Positions 22,305-34,020 of a stretch of DNA of 64,000 bases are shown piece by piece; positions within the stretch are counted from its first letter, which is position 1, and each line of letters starts with the position of its first letter. This stretch comes from Moniliophthora roreri (taxonomy: Eukaryota > Basidiomycota > Agaricomycetes > Agaricales > Marasmiaceae). Under the pieces are notes generated by a model, which was not told the origin of the DNA, searched no databases, and saw only the letters and a program-made list of their open reading frames with translations. Location: the NCBI GenBank assembly GCA_001466705.2, contig LATX02000206.1, positions 1 to 64,000 of the forward strand, written 5' to 3'. Both the position numbers and the translations under genes were made by a program.

Positions 22305-23479
22305 GTAATTTCAAATCAAGTTAGGCTCGATACTGCGATCCGAAGCAAGGTATACATACGTTTGCTATCATGCATGCCTGAGAATTAGAAGCAGATTCGT
22401 GGAGTTAGGTCTAAATTCCACAGAAGTCTGTGACATTAATCCGGGATAATTGGACGATGGATATCATCCGCACGAGTCGCCTCAAGCGATGCCCACCTCC
22501 ATTATCAGTGCTTCCCACTCCCCTTTCCCAAGATCATTTGTCTTATAATGTACCAGTGATCCCGATTTCACGTATCATTTCTGGTCTAGCTCTACGGGAA
22601 CGGCGGCGGTTGTCTCTCGGCAAGTACCTTCCACGGTTAAAGAACGCGGACTTGACTGCAAACTTCTTTCCTCTACCTAGGTCCTCCACTTTCACATGTG
22701 ACTCAGTGCTGCACCATCGCATTCTTCGAGCTGTATAATTCTCGTCGCACACAGTCGTACGCCCACACGACCTTTGCAGGCCAATGATGCAGGGGACGGT
22801 GATCGGTGACCTTGAGAGGGTGACTACTATAATCCTTTTACACTGATCCAACATTTGATTCTTACGCTTCCGTAACAATTCACCTCAAGAATAATATTGC
22901 AGGTTGATCTCTCCAATTCGTGGATGTCAGCGACTTCTTTCCTACCAGGGTGCTCGGAGTCGATAGTACATGGCGGGGCCTGTGGGGATATCGTGAATCC
23001 ATTTTGTGACCAAGATGAGCTCACGGTACAGTTGGTGGCTAAAATTATGGACCGTCTCCATGATGCATGATGCCTTCGAGACCTCGAGACCGCTGCTGTA
23101 CTACTCTACTACTATTAACGTTTGCGTGCACCCATCTCCCGAGATGCTGTCTCCTCAAATTTGCGAGTGCTGTTGATCATCAGTTATAATCTATTTCGTT
23201 CTCAACAGCGTTGCTTCACAATCATTGACTCCCAATGCAAGCTCCAAAGATACTCTCACTCCCGATTTGGGTTTGTATGCAACTCAATAGGTCTATAATC
23301 GGAAGAGCCCCATGTTTCCATGATGCGAACAAAGGGCACTGCTCTACTTCTGGGTTCGGAAAACAGCGACCTGATCTTAGGTTTTAGGAGCGGCAATATA
23401 CAGGATCAAACCATGTTAGATAAATTTGCGGCCGGTCTCCTTCTTCCTTTCTCTACCACGAACCCAGGTTTTTCGCAGT
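22305..23479. promoter_or_regulatory. Divergent intergenic region between TauD copy 1 and receptor copy 2
   Basis: About 1.2 kb without a supported gene separates two outward-facing genes, so it must hold both promoters. I see no binding site I can name with confidence. Confidence 0.4.
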
Positions 23480-25365
23480 ATGGCTTTCGAGTTCACTCCA
23501 GAGATGATCACCGTTTCGTACGAACATCTACATCCTCTTCTGTGGACAATAGACTGACCTCTACGATGATATAGGAACCAGCTATGGGCTATCACTTCAG
23601 CTGTTGGCGCTGGACTTTGCTTTCTTGTCCTATTGGTGATCTCATTAGTCTCCATTCATCCCAAATCTCGAGCCCAGCTAGATCGAGTAAGTTTTCGGAT
23701 CGTGGTCTACGCACTTTTGGCAAAGTATGAAAAATTTTTGGTTGTCCTCGATACTAGTGTACTCATTGACTTAACAGCATGATATTTGGAACGGCCAGTG
23801 CTGTTGGCGGCACTCGCACAGGCCCAGGTTTCATATGCGGATTCTCGATCTTTGTATTACAGGTATGGTCCACCTTATGCATGCATGCTGTGTCACTCAT
23901 CACTCGTCTGAGAAGCTCACTTTACAATTATCGAGCTTCCTCCTGTTTTGCATCGCCCTCAATCTGCAGTAAGTCCAGGACAATCCCAGAGATACTGCTC
24001 TTACAGGACCGCAGACTTGTTATTGTTCACGGCGTCAATGGGCAAAGAATGGAGAAATACTACATTATTGTCTCCGCTCTGTTCGCAATTATTTTGGTGG
24101 TACCACCATATGCTGCCGGTCAGTACGGGTAAGTCCTAATAGCTTCCTCTCTACCTGTATTTCACTCCGTCGTAGATGGGATGATCTCGCGCAAGATTGT
24201 TGGTACACGAACGCCGACCAGACCCAGAGATTGATATGGCAGGTGCGTGTTCTATATTTGATCTCTTTTTGCATCCGTACATATCCACTTTTGCTTACAG
24301 GTAACGACGCAAATGGGATGGACTGTGCTTGTTGTCATCGGTGAAGTCATATGTTCAACGGTCGTTCTAGTGTCTATTTTGAAGCACAACGTAAGTCAAA
24401 ATAAACCTTGCCGTCGCAAACTGATAACTAACATATAACCACTTGTGGCAGATACGCACTCGACAGGTCTTCGCATCCACGCGCTCGTTCTCGCACACTT
24501 CCTCTGCACCGCAGGTTCTTCATGCCAATAGGTATAAATCCATCATCCTGCGTGTCGGTAAGCTCGCGTGTAGTTGAGTGACCATGGAGTATTGGCTTAT
24601 CTGAGTCCCACTTTCACAGCGCTCTATCCATTAACATCATGCTGTGTCAACCTATTGAGCATCGTCCCCGTAGTACATACCACTGTCTCTCACGGTATAC
24701 ACAATAGGACTGTAAGTCGGGTGGTTACAATGACTGTATCTAGCTCTAACCTCTTTCTTGCCAGGACTACAACATACTCTTGCTCAGTACGTGGCACAAA
24801 TCTTATTCCTTCGGCTTCGTCTGACTATTACGTCCTCCCGAAGGCGACTTCCTTTATGGTGGGCGCGCCGTAGTCTATGCCTTACTTGCCGCTTCAGATC
24901 CAGTACGTGGCCTGAATCGTCCTAGTCAATGATGGAATGCTGATAGGTACCCGCTAATTGTAGGCACTCCTGCGAGGAATTCAGGTCTTATTCTCGCAGG
25001 TCTTCTCTAGCACACAATGGTCAGCAAGCTCAGCAGGAAAGCCGGGATCATCTCAGCGTTTCACGACTGAAATCTTTGTTGAGTTGTCGACCGTGAAGTC
25101 GACTGCCCCACCAGAATCAACGATAGGAGCGGTTGACAAAGCCGCGAATCATTCTCCTGTGGCGCTTCCTGACGACAAGAAGATGGATAGTCACACTGAC
25201 CGAAATGTGGATGTCGAATTCGCGGCCGGTCCACTGGAGGAGCCAGATTTTGCCGACGAACGTGAAGAGAGAGTGCATGTGACGGGCCTTCAGCTTCGGA
25301 GGCAACAAATAGAAGCACAAAGAAAGGAACAGGAGGAACAGGATGCCTTCAAAAAACGAATTTGA
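23480..25365 (+). CDS. Seven-helix receptor-like membrane protein, copy 2
   Basis: Same twelve-exon plan, splice positions and helix order as the gene at 14906, with most exons near-identical: for example NGQRMEKYYIIVSALFAIIL, DDLAQDCWYTNADQ, SDFLYGGRAVVYALLAAS, and a tail ending RRQQIEAQRKEQEEQ. Introns are as conserved as exons, so the duplication is recent. Its 5' flank keeps about 60 similar bases. The acceptor before the LVIVHGVNGQ exon is cleaner than in copy 1. It sits between a dioxygenase and an amino-acid transporter, so sensing of a metabolite handled by those genes is a possible role, by inference only. Confidence 0.8.
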
Positions 25366-26397
25366 TTACAGAATTGATTGGGCGCAAGGTTGTCAAACGC
25401 CTTCGATTGAATCTATCCAGATCGGGTTTACGGTTACAGACGGCTTTTTTTATGGCACTTTTGAAAGTCCAATCACCATCGTTGATAGTGGCGCAAAATA
25501 GGAGCCGCTTTGGGTAATTGTGAGCACACGATGGATCGTGGACATGTGAAACAGAACGGGGAGGCCAAGTTACGTCTCCTGCGTTGATATTGATTGGTGG
25601 GTGTGATGGCCATAGCACAGTGATTTTTTGATTCTGCCAGAGTATATGTAGTCATGCATCAACGCAACTTACTATGTCGAATCCGGTGCACGAACTTAGT
25701 AAGTGTACTTTTGAGACTGTAGCCGAATGTCGTGGCATCAACTCAACCCGCGACCCTGGATGAACCATGCAGAGCTAGTTAGTCGTTGTGCTTCATTGCT
25801 TTGCGTGAAAGACGGGTCTGTCGCATCTCACCTAGAAACTGGATCTTTGAGCACAGAAATTGGTACTGTTCCGCAATTCTGAATGTTGGAAAACAGGAGT
25901 ACTTATGACGATTAGACCCGATGGTCAACTACACCCGAAGAATTGTGGTGCATGTGAGTCTGTTCTCGGTTCTCGGCCCTTATGGTTGAAATTGATCAAT
26001 TGTTTTAGCGGGAAACGGGAAGCATGGTTCCTATCTTGGCCCTTAGTCGGGGAACGTTGCTCGTCCCTGGTACACGCTTTCCGGAGCACCTGCCATTTTC
26101 GGGTAATATCATCAATTTCCGGCCCCGATCGCCATCACTGATACTATCACGGGACCCGGTAATCTTGGGAAGAGGTAATTTCAGGCGCCATTTTCCCGGC
26201 CAATCTTTACTCTTCATCACACCATAGGCACACACTCCACTGTCCCGCCAAATTATATGGATCCAGAACAGCTTGAATCAATAAGATGCGGAATTGATGT
26301 GATATAAAAAGAGTCTTGTCAGTTGACTACATAGGTGCCGTCCCTATCGCCCTCCATTTCTTCTAAACGATCTTTTAAATTTGACGAACAATCGACG
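25366..26397 (+). promoter_or_regulatory. Upstream region of the AAAP transporter
   Basis: No gene is seen. The last 60 bases, including ATCGACGATG at the start codon, correspond to the flank of the shortened paralogue (29221-29237), so part of the promoter was duplicated. A TATA-like GATATAAAAAG occurs at about 26300. Confidence 0.4.
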
Positions 26398-28459
26398 ATG
26401 GAGCCTGCCGTGAAGAGGTCACGATCCAATAGTGTTCAGCAAGACTCGAAGAGCGATGACGTCGAAAAGAACGATGTCTCAAGCCTGGAGGATTCCAGCA
26501 CAGTCAGTGTCGGAAAGCAGATTGAGATGGAAGTGGACCACGATATCAAATATAGGTCGTGCTCATGGCAGAAGTTGGGTAGTGCCTACACAAGTGTCAT
26601 TCGCGTCTAACAGCTCCTACAGACGGCTGCTCTGCTGTTCTCCGAATACATCTGTCTGGCGATACTGTCTTTTCCTTGGTGAGTTGATGACTCCGGTGCA
26701 CACCACGACGTATCTGACGTCTACTTAGGTCCTTTTCAATACTTGGTCTTGTTCCCGGAATCATTGTCACACTTGTAGTTGCAGCTACCGTCCTTTACAC
26801 GTCCCTTATTCTTTGGCGCTACTGCATGAAGCACCCGGACATTCGAGACGTATGTGACATAGGAAGGAAACTCTTCGGAGGAGCAACATGGGCATACAAT
26901 GTCACTGCTGTGTTTTTCATTCTGAACAATACCTTTATCCAAGGTACGCTGCTTACAGCGGGTTTGGATTAACATCCTGACGTTACTTCTAGCACTCCAC
27001 GTCCTAGTCGGAGCACGTCTCCTCAACACGCTCTCAAACTCGGCTCAGTGCACCGTTGTTTTTGCTGTGTGTACCTCACTCTTATGCTATGTCAATCGTT
27101 CTGACTACCTCACAGGTGATATCCGCCATCGTTTGCTTCCTCATATCCCTCCCACGGACTCTGAGGGAGCTTGCTCACCTGGGCACGTTTAGCGCTGTAA
27201 CAATGGGAATTGCTGTTTTACTCGCCATCATATTCGCCGGAATTCAGGAGCATCCGTTTGGATACGTTGAAGGCGACGAGCCGATTGTAACAGTTATCGC
27301 ACTTCCCGGAACAACATATGTTGCTGGCGAGTCTGTAGTTGTGGATCCATACCTCATTTGGCTGAATAAATTTCTTGTCTCACAGGCATGTCGGCATTCT
27401 TGAACATTTCGTACACTTTCATAGGACAAATTACTCTGCCTTCTGTGAGTCGACTCATTCTATTTTACAGAGCCAGGAAGTAGTGACATACGAATTTGAC
27501 AGTTCATCGCCGAAATGAAGAATCCCAGAGATTTCCCAAAAGGTAAAGGGCCTTTTCTCGAGCAATAGAGAGTCGCTGACAACTAGACTTCAGCCCTATG
27601 GGCCGTTACCATTGCGGAAATAATCGTTTTCACTTTATGTGGTGCTCTTGTTTACCACTACGTTGGTACGCAATCATCGCGCACTTTACTTAACCCAGCT
27701 GACTTCGAACCGGTCTTTGCAGGAAACCAATACATGGAGTCTCCCGGCTTTGGTTCTCTCCAAGAGCCATACAAAAAAATTGCCTTTTCCTTTGCGATTC
27801 CTACGATCGTGTTCCTTGGTTCTTTGTACTCGGTACGTTCACTATGCCTTGCGTGCGTTGTATACTCAACGACCCTCACAGGCTGTCTCCGCTCGATTCA
27901 TTTTCTTCCGGATCTTTGAAAAGTCGCGTCATCGCCACTCGAACACGATCATTGGTTGGGCTGTCTGGGTTGGAATACTGGCAGCCACTTGGATCGTGGC
28001 GTTTGTCATCGCCGAAGTCATCCCCTTCTTCTCGGACATGCTGAGCTTGATGAGCTCTTTGTTTGGTATGTTGACGCTGTATCGACTTGCAGAAGCTTAC
28101 GCTCATACTTATGGTCGTTCAGATGGATGGTTTGGGTAGGAGTTCTGAGTACAGAGGATCACAACAAGTCTAACCTCTTGCTTCAGATTCATCTTTTGGG
28201 CCATGGCATACTTTGAATTGAATCCAGGTAAAAAAAGATGGGAAAGCGTATCAAAAATCATACAGAGTATAGTCAACTACTTTTTCATATTACTTGGGAT
28301 CTACATTTTGGTTGCGGGGACATATGTTCGTGATCTACCCTTCTTATTCCATTTGTTCATTCGCTTACTGGCCCACAGGTATCGATACAGTCTATTATAG
28401 ATTCCTACCATGCCCAAGCGGTTGGGGGTGTATTCACGTGTACCAGTAATGCGTTGTAA
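26398..28459 (+). CDS. AAAP-family amino-acid transporter (full length)
   Basis: Multi-exon transporter of the Aa_trans fold. After a hydrophilic N-terminus (MEPAVKRSRSN, then VDHDIKYRSCSWQK) come helices such as TAALLFSEYICLAILSFPW, ILGLVPGIIVTLVVAATVLY, VISAIVCFLISLPR, AVTIAEIIVFTLCGALVYHY, IAFSFAIPTIVFLGSLYS, a segment ending WIVAFVIAEVIPFF, and a last helix with YFFILLGIYILVAGTYV. About eleven helices can be traced; it ends VFTCTSNAL. It should import neutral or related amino acids across the plasma or vacuolar membrane by proton symport. Oddities: the first intron's donor reads AAG|TTGGGT where the paralogue has AAG|GTGAGT, so the +1 G is lost; and one intron (after TYVAG) appears to use GC-AG. 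Confidence 0.82.
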
Positions 28460-29234
28460 TGTTATGTATGATAGTACTCGTTACGAATGGTAATGCAAAT
28501 GCATGATTTTAAGTAATGACCTTAATATTTAGAATTCGGAAACCAACTTGCTGTATCGATTATTACAACGATGTAGGCAATGTACAAAATCTTTAAGCAT
28601 TTGGCATGAGTACGAGCTGGGCGGAGTTGGGCTCCTTGCTAAGACTGCGTTTCCGGATAATTTTTCGGTTGTCGGAGTCTGCTTGGCTTCATCGATATCG
28701 CCGAGATCCAATGCTACAAAAGCAAGTCAGGAAGCTATGCTCGAGGAAGAAGGTAACCGCGATCACCATCCTCCCACAACCAATTTCTGCTCGACAGAAT
28801 GAGATACGTTTGGCGCTCCTTATGGCAGGCCTTGGCCGGTCCGGTACTATATATTATATAAGGTTCCGAGCTGAATTTCAGCTGCACATTCAGCCGAGCA
28901 GCTTTTTGTCAACTCTACTACCTCGGTTGTCATCAACGTCCGCATTTATACCGGGGTACAAGGCACCGAGCAGAGAAAGACATCATTTCAGGTGGAAAAG
29001 GCGTCATCCTTCGGCAATCTTTCACTGTTCAGTGCACATCAACACCACGAATAGACTCGCCACCCCACACTGTCCCGCTCCACGTTTTGTAAAACAATTT
29101 TATCTTCAGCATGGATAATAGGGGTGCGGATTTGATGCAGTATAAGAGGAAGACAACTGCGCCAACGAGTTCTGTTCTTATCGTGCTCTATTTCGAGAAC
29201 GAATCGGACGCCCCACTTTCACGAAACATCGACG
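28460..29234. other. Intergenic between the transporter and its shortened copy
   Basis: No gene supported by family or splice evidence. The 3' portion serves as the 5' flank of the shortened paralogue. Confidence 0.4.
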
Positions 29235-30016
29235 ATGGGACCCTCTATTGAGCACAAATCATCCAGCAGTATACTACGAGACTCGGAGAGCAACGATTTG
29301 GAAAGGAACGGTGGTTCGAGCTTGGAGGATACCAGCGCAGTCAGTGTCGGGATGCAGATTGAGAGGGAGAAGGACCACGATATCAAATACAGGTCGTGCT
29401 CATGGCAAAAGGTGAGTAGTGATGTGTGTCGCTTCTACTCAATGGTCTTTCCAGACTGTTTCCGCTCGCTTCATCTTCCGCCTCTTTGAGAACTCGCGTC
29501 ACCGCCACTCGAATACGTTGACTGGTTGGGCCGCATGGGCTGGAATTCTCGCAGTAACTTGGATTGTTGCGTTCGTCATTGCTGAAGTTATCCCCTTCTT
29601 CTCCGATATGTTAAGCTTGATGAGCTCTTTGTTTGGTAAGTTGACCCTGTCAAAGATCTAAAACAGATGCTCACGCTTCTGGGCATCTAGACGGATGGTT
29701 TGGGTAGGATTCTGTCCATTTGAATCCAAGGCTAACTTTTCACTCTAGATTTATCTTTTGGGCCATGGCATACTTCGAATTAAACCCAGGCAAGAAGAGA
29801 TGGGAAAGCGTATCAAAAATTGTACAAAGTATAGTCAACTACTTTTTCATATTACTCGGACTCTACGTTTTGGTTGCGGGAACATATGTTTGTGATTTAT
29901 CCTTTAATCCCGTTCATTCCCTTACTGGTCCACAGGTATCCATACAATCCATTATAGATTCTTATCACGCCCAAGCGGTCGGTGGCGTATTCACCTGTGC
30001 CAGCAATGCGTTGTGA
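29235..30016 (+). pseudogene. AAAP transporter paralogue lacking its middle exons
   Basis: The first exon matches the N-terminus of the gene at 26398 (SLEDTSAVSVG, DHDIKYRSCSWQK). Its donor GTGAGTAGTG then leads straight to an acceptor in front of TVSARFIFRLFENSRHRH, which in the full gene is a late exon. About 1.3 kb encoding most helices is missing, yet the join is in frame and falls within one intron. The remaining exons (WIVAFVIAEVIPFF, DGWFG, FIFWAMAYFELNPG, YFFILLGLYVLVAGTY) are all open and end VFTCASNAL. A product of about 200 residues with roughly four helices could be made; it could not transport alone. I call it a pseudogene, with a regulatory short protein as the alternative. Confidence 0.7.
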
Positions 30017-30523
30017 TATCGATATCCTATTATCTCGTGTAATAGTCAAGAATCCCATCATGATGTGCAAGAATCAGAAATTCATCACTAATGCTTTTCC
30101 AGACCACAAAGCTGGCCCAACCGTATTGTTGACGGCTAGCCGCAAACTCTTGACATCTCGACCACTTTCCGTCTGTACTACGAAGATCAGAAGCTCGAGC
30201 ATTGATCAATCTGGTAGACAGTCTCTGGAATCAATTTATTGGGGAGTTTCGAATGCCATTTTGGATGTGGCTACAACGTTAACATCAGTTCAGAGCCTCA
30301 GAGGACGAAGGCAAGAGTAGGTAGGTCGGCACCACCCGGGCCGCGCACCAAAACTTGCAGCGTACGTCAACGCGTCAACCCCCGCAGCCTGCGAGTTGGA
30401 CGGTCGGTCCTGGCTATCTTCGGCGAAAGAGTTGTCTCTCCAAGTTGAGAACTAATCGGTACATACACGCAGATCCACTACAACAAAACCCTATCGAATC
30501 TCGCCGTCTGCTAATGAGCCCTT

Positions 30524-32065
30524 TCAAATTGACACAGCTGGCTTTGCTCCTAGCGCTGCTCTCCGGGAGCTCGACTTGGGATCGAGGTATGGTCTCTCAC
30601 CAATACTGACTACACGGTTGCCTTGTCTGTGTGCTTCATAATCGTTCCTATTTAATATTGCTCCATATCAGTCCCAAAAAGGATTCCGGTCAAGTGTTGA
30701 CATACGTAGCAGTGTGGAAGGTCACTCTGTTATCCCAGATTGCAACGTCGTTTTTGTTCCATTTGAATCGAACCTGTACAGTGTGATTGAGTGTGTAACA
30801 AATCAATGAATCGTTTGAACTCACCTGAAGGTCATGGTTATCGGAGATGTGTCTGGCCAAATAGTCAAGTACATCATCGCTCTCATCAGGAGTCAACTCG
30901 AGAATATGCTTGGTGAATGTCTTGTTGACAAAGAGGGTCTTGAAGCCTGTCACAGGATTCGTGCGGATGACAGGGCTGAAGACGTAGTAAGCTTGATGTG
31001 ATGTCGGAAGGGCGAGTACTCACTGTACTGCAGTCAGATTGGAACCGGTATTCTCTGGCGAGCCCCTTGGGTCCTGAATTCGTAGCCCATGCTTTTCTGC
31101 ATACTTTATGGGGCAGTAACGCTGTTAAGGCGAATGTACGATATAATAAGGAGAAATCATGCATACCACGTTGAAAAAGTCCGCGTTGTGAACAGCGGTT
31201 AAACCTTCGAGGAACTTTTGGAAGGCAGGAGACAATCTATCATATGCTTCATATCCGCTGGCCCACTGTCAAGAGATAATGTTTAAACGAAGCCCGTCGC
31301 TCATGGATAAAGCTTACGAGGGTGTCACCACCGGCTACAGTCAAGCAATAGTTAGCTTGAGAGATGTCATCCTCTAGTGCAACACCCACTTTCAGGTAAA
31401 GTGTGAATCTTAAGGATCTGGGAGCACTGGTCAGGACGAATACCTCGACATGTAAGATGTAACAGCACTGACAGCGTAGTCTGACGGCACATTCTCAAAT
31501 GTGATATCTGCGTGCCAACCTTCGCCTAAAACCACCCAAGATCAATTGTGCGAGGGATAAGATTGATAAGTTGGCTGGCACATGATAATGTAAGTTTGCA
31601 CATACTCGCTCGGAGACTCCTGCGATTTCCCGATCGAGCAATTCCCCTAAAGGTGTTGGTGGGTCAGTCATGTCAGCTAACCCGATGACGTAGCGATAGC
31701 ACTCACCCTATAGAGGAGATAACAGAGACCTCAGCGCTCAACTCTGGTGTATCCTCTGAGATTGGATGTTTGTGGAGGGTGCTGGTTGCTGGCTTCCCTG
31801 AGAGTCTACCTAGTCGTTCACCAAGTTCCAGTTGTTTGTCTATAGTAATATCCTGATCACGAAAGAAGACGACACCCCGGTAAGATACCAGGTGGGCAAG
31901 GTCCTTGAGAAGTACATCTGAATCGGGGTGTTTCAATAATTCGGACAGCTGAACCGCAGGGAAGCTGGTTCCGATGTGCGGGGTATTATCGTAGGACTCG
32001 TATACGTTGAGAGAGCCAAGAACTGGAGCAGAAGAGAATGGCGAGTTGACGGGAGCTGCAACCAT
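30524..32065 (-). CDS. TauD-type Fe(II)/2-oxoglutarate dioxygenase, copy 2
   Basis: Paralogue of the gene at 20662 with the same exon plan. It begins MVAAPVNSPFSSAPVLG (an in-frame ATG eight codons upstream at 32089 is possible), continues NVYESYDNTPHIGTSFPA, LVSYRGVVFFRDQDI, has the HxD iron site in GWHADITFE and the distal His in NRVTFHTATYV, and ends RRAALGAKPAVSI. All blocks are open, so it looks functional. It is tail to tail with the shortened transporter, as if a transporter-dioxygenase pair had been copied as a unit. Catalysis and substrate class are as for copy 1. Confidence 0.82.
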
Positions 32066-32189
32066 GGTTTCTGAGTTCCACAGGACCAAGAGATGCTAGC
32101 TGGATAACGCACCCATTTAAATATTCGAAACGATCTCGCTATAAGCACGCGATTCCATCATGGTATCACACAAAACGAAGCCATAATGG

Positions 32190-32275
32190 TACACGGATTA
32201 CCCATGACTTGAAAATCATGAGACCTGGAGTTCGAGGCTCAAGGATTGAACTTCGAAGCGCTGAATATTCGCCTT
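32190..32275 (+). other. tRNA-Ser(UGA)-like relic
   Basis: ATGGTACACGGATTACC resembles a type II tRNA D-arm, CATGACTTGAAAATCATG could form an anticodon hairpin around UGA but with an eight-base loop, and GGAGTTCGAGGCTC resembles a B box. Acceptor-stem pairing is not evident. A decayed or tRNA-derived sequence is more likely than a working tRNA gene. Confidence 0.2.
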
Positions 32276-32579
32276 GCCTATCCGTTCGTCCGGCACCTGT
32301 GAGAACTAGAATCAGACTTGCACAAGAGTCCTGTCTCTATAGTCTCACTCCGGTTAGGCTTGAGAAACTGGGTAGATCGCGGTGTGAACGATGCACGACG
32401 CTTATCCAAGGCCTGGTTTCAGCGGCCAGGTCGGGACACGTGGACCGTGAGAATCGAACTTGGCCCTTACTTCAAGTTGAAGCCATCGCCATGCCTCGGC
32501 TCTCCCGTATAGACTCGAAAAGACCATCAGCTTGGACACACAAAGCAGGTAATGGCACCTTTAAATTTTAGGAGACTGA

Positions 32580-33396
32580 AATTCCCCTCCCTCCGACTTG
32601 ACTCAATGGACTATTTTCGGATTTTCACGGTCTGACACTTGAACCTGCTCTCGTCTCCGATGCCGAGACGCCGTGTAGGGACTCGGACGAGGACTTGAGA
32701 ACTGCGATCTTGACACTTTGAACGAACGCGGTTATTGCCCACATCTCATCTGGTAGCGGTCATATTTGAATTCTGTGTCAGCTTTTGACCCACGTTTTGA
32801 AAAACATCTGGGCTAACTTCTAGTAGATAACAGGCTCCCTGAGTCAATGTATGTCTGACCAATCTAGGTATTAGAGCACATATGAAAACAGGTGGAGATC
32901 CACACATCCAATCAATTCTTCCTAAGAGTTACTCAAGAGTCAAGAGTAAAGCAAGTATTCTGTATATAGTACGTGCAGGACACAGCTCAAGCATTTAAGT
33001 TTCCCTTACTGTTTCTGTCTCGTCATCAACTAGAATGAATCCTTTCCCATCCTTGAACTTCAACTCCCACTTCTCAGGGTTAGGTGCAGTAGGCGGCAGG
33101 TCCGGCAAAGCTTGCATATGAGTTTGATTAAGATTGTAGTGCAGAGCATAACCAGTCTGTGCTTTCACTATGACAATATTTCAGAGGTATCTGAGCATCC
33201 CTTGGTTCACGACGTACTGTTCACAATGTCACCGGTAATGTGGGGGACAGTTTTTACATAGACACCATTGATCCTTGTGGTGTTGTGTGCCTCTTTTCTT
33301 TGGTATGGTGAGCATGATGACTTCATAGACAGGAAATGACATGAAGCATACCTAATAATTGCTGTATCCATACCATGAGTGAGAGCAGCCTGGGTC
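32580..33396 (-). other. Mostly non-coding; a coding-like fragment at about 33000-33180
   Basis: On the minus strand 33180-33000 reads like an exon (GYALHYNLNQTHMQALPD, then WELKFKDGKGFILVDDE) with no start or end that I can define. I do not recognise the family. The LTR insertion at 33402 may have interrupted this gene. The rest of the stretch holds nothing I can support. Confidence 0.3.
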
Positions 33397-33401
33397 ATGA
33401 G

Positions 33402-34015
33402 TGTTACAGTCGGACACGAACGGACTAACTTTTTCTTTCTTCTATTTTCTTGTTCTGGCACTTTAGCGCCTCTGAGCGCTAGTTTTCTCTTTTTACCTAT
33501 GCTTTCCATTGACATCTGGACAAATCCACCTTCCCAGCTCCCTTTTCGAATTCTATGCCTATCTTCTTATTTAAGACGTCATAACTGATATCAGTATGAC
33601 TTCACTATTCTATTAGTTTCTTTCCTTTTCTATTTATGATCTGATGTCAGCTCTGACATCGGCTATTGTATCATTATATTTATTTTTACTTCCTCGACAT
33701 CACTTCTGATGTCATGTTCCTATTTATCATGACGACAAAGGGACACTCTGTTTACTAAACAAACGATGTCGCACTAGCGGATTGTATGCAACTAGTAGAC
33801 TACAATCGTTGTATAAGTAGATAGTTTGCAGGTCTAAGCTATCTCAGCTTGACCTAGTTAACCTCTTGGACATCTTGCTCATCTCGACCGAACTCTGAGA
33901 ACTTTAGCACTAGCTGAAGAACTCAAACTCGAACTTGTCCCTTTGTTAACCTAAGCGCCGCTACGTCATAAGCGGTTGTTAAGGTTGTTGTCGTTGCTGC
34001 GCAAGTAACGTAACA
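33402..34015 (+). mobile_element. Solo LTR with perfect 5-base target duplication
   Basis: A 614-base unit with TGTTACAG...GTAACA ends is flanked by ATGAG on both sides (33397-33401 and 34016-34020). It contains blocks shared with the LTR at 7899 (CAGCTTGACCTAGTTA, CTCGAACTTG). No internal retroviral-type sequence remains, so it arose by LTR-LTR recombination. Orientation is taken from the match to the other LTR. Confidence 0.88.
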
Positions 34016-34020
34016 ATGAG

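Noticed and set aside
23518..23574. In-frame peptide continuing after the first exon of the receptor-like genes, broken by TGA or TAG
   Set aside because: I first suspected nonsense mutations in both copies. A 57-base intron (GTACGAAC...CTGAC...ATATAG) removes all the stops and keeps frame in both.
32320..32480. TTCGATTCTCAC on the minus strand as a second tRNA
   Set aside because: Only a B-box-like match; no acceptor or anticodon stem could be paired.
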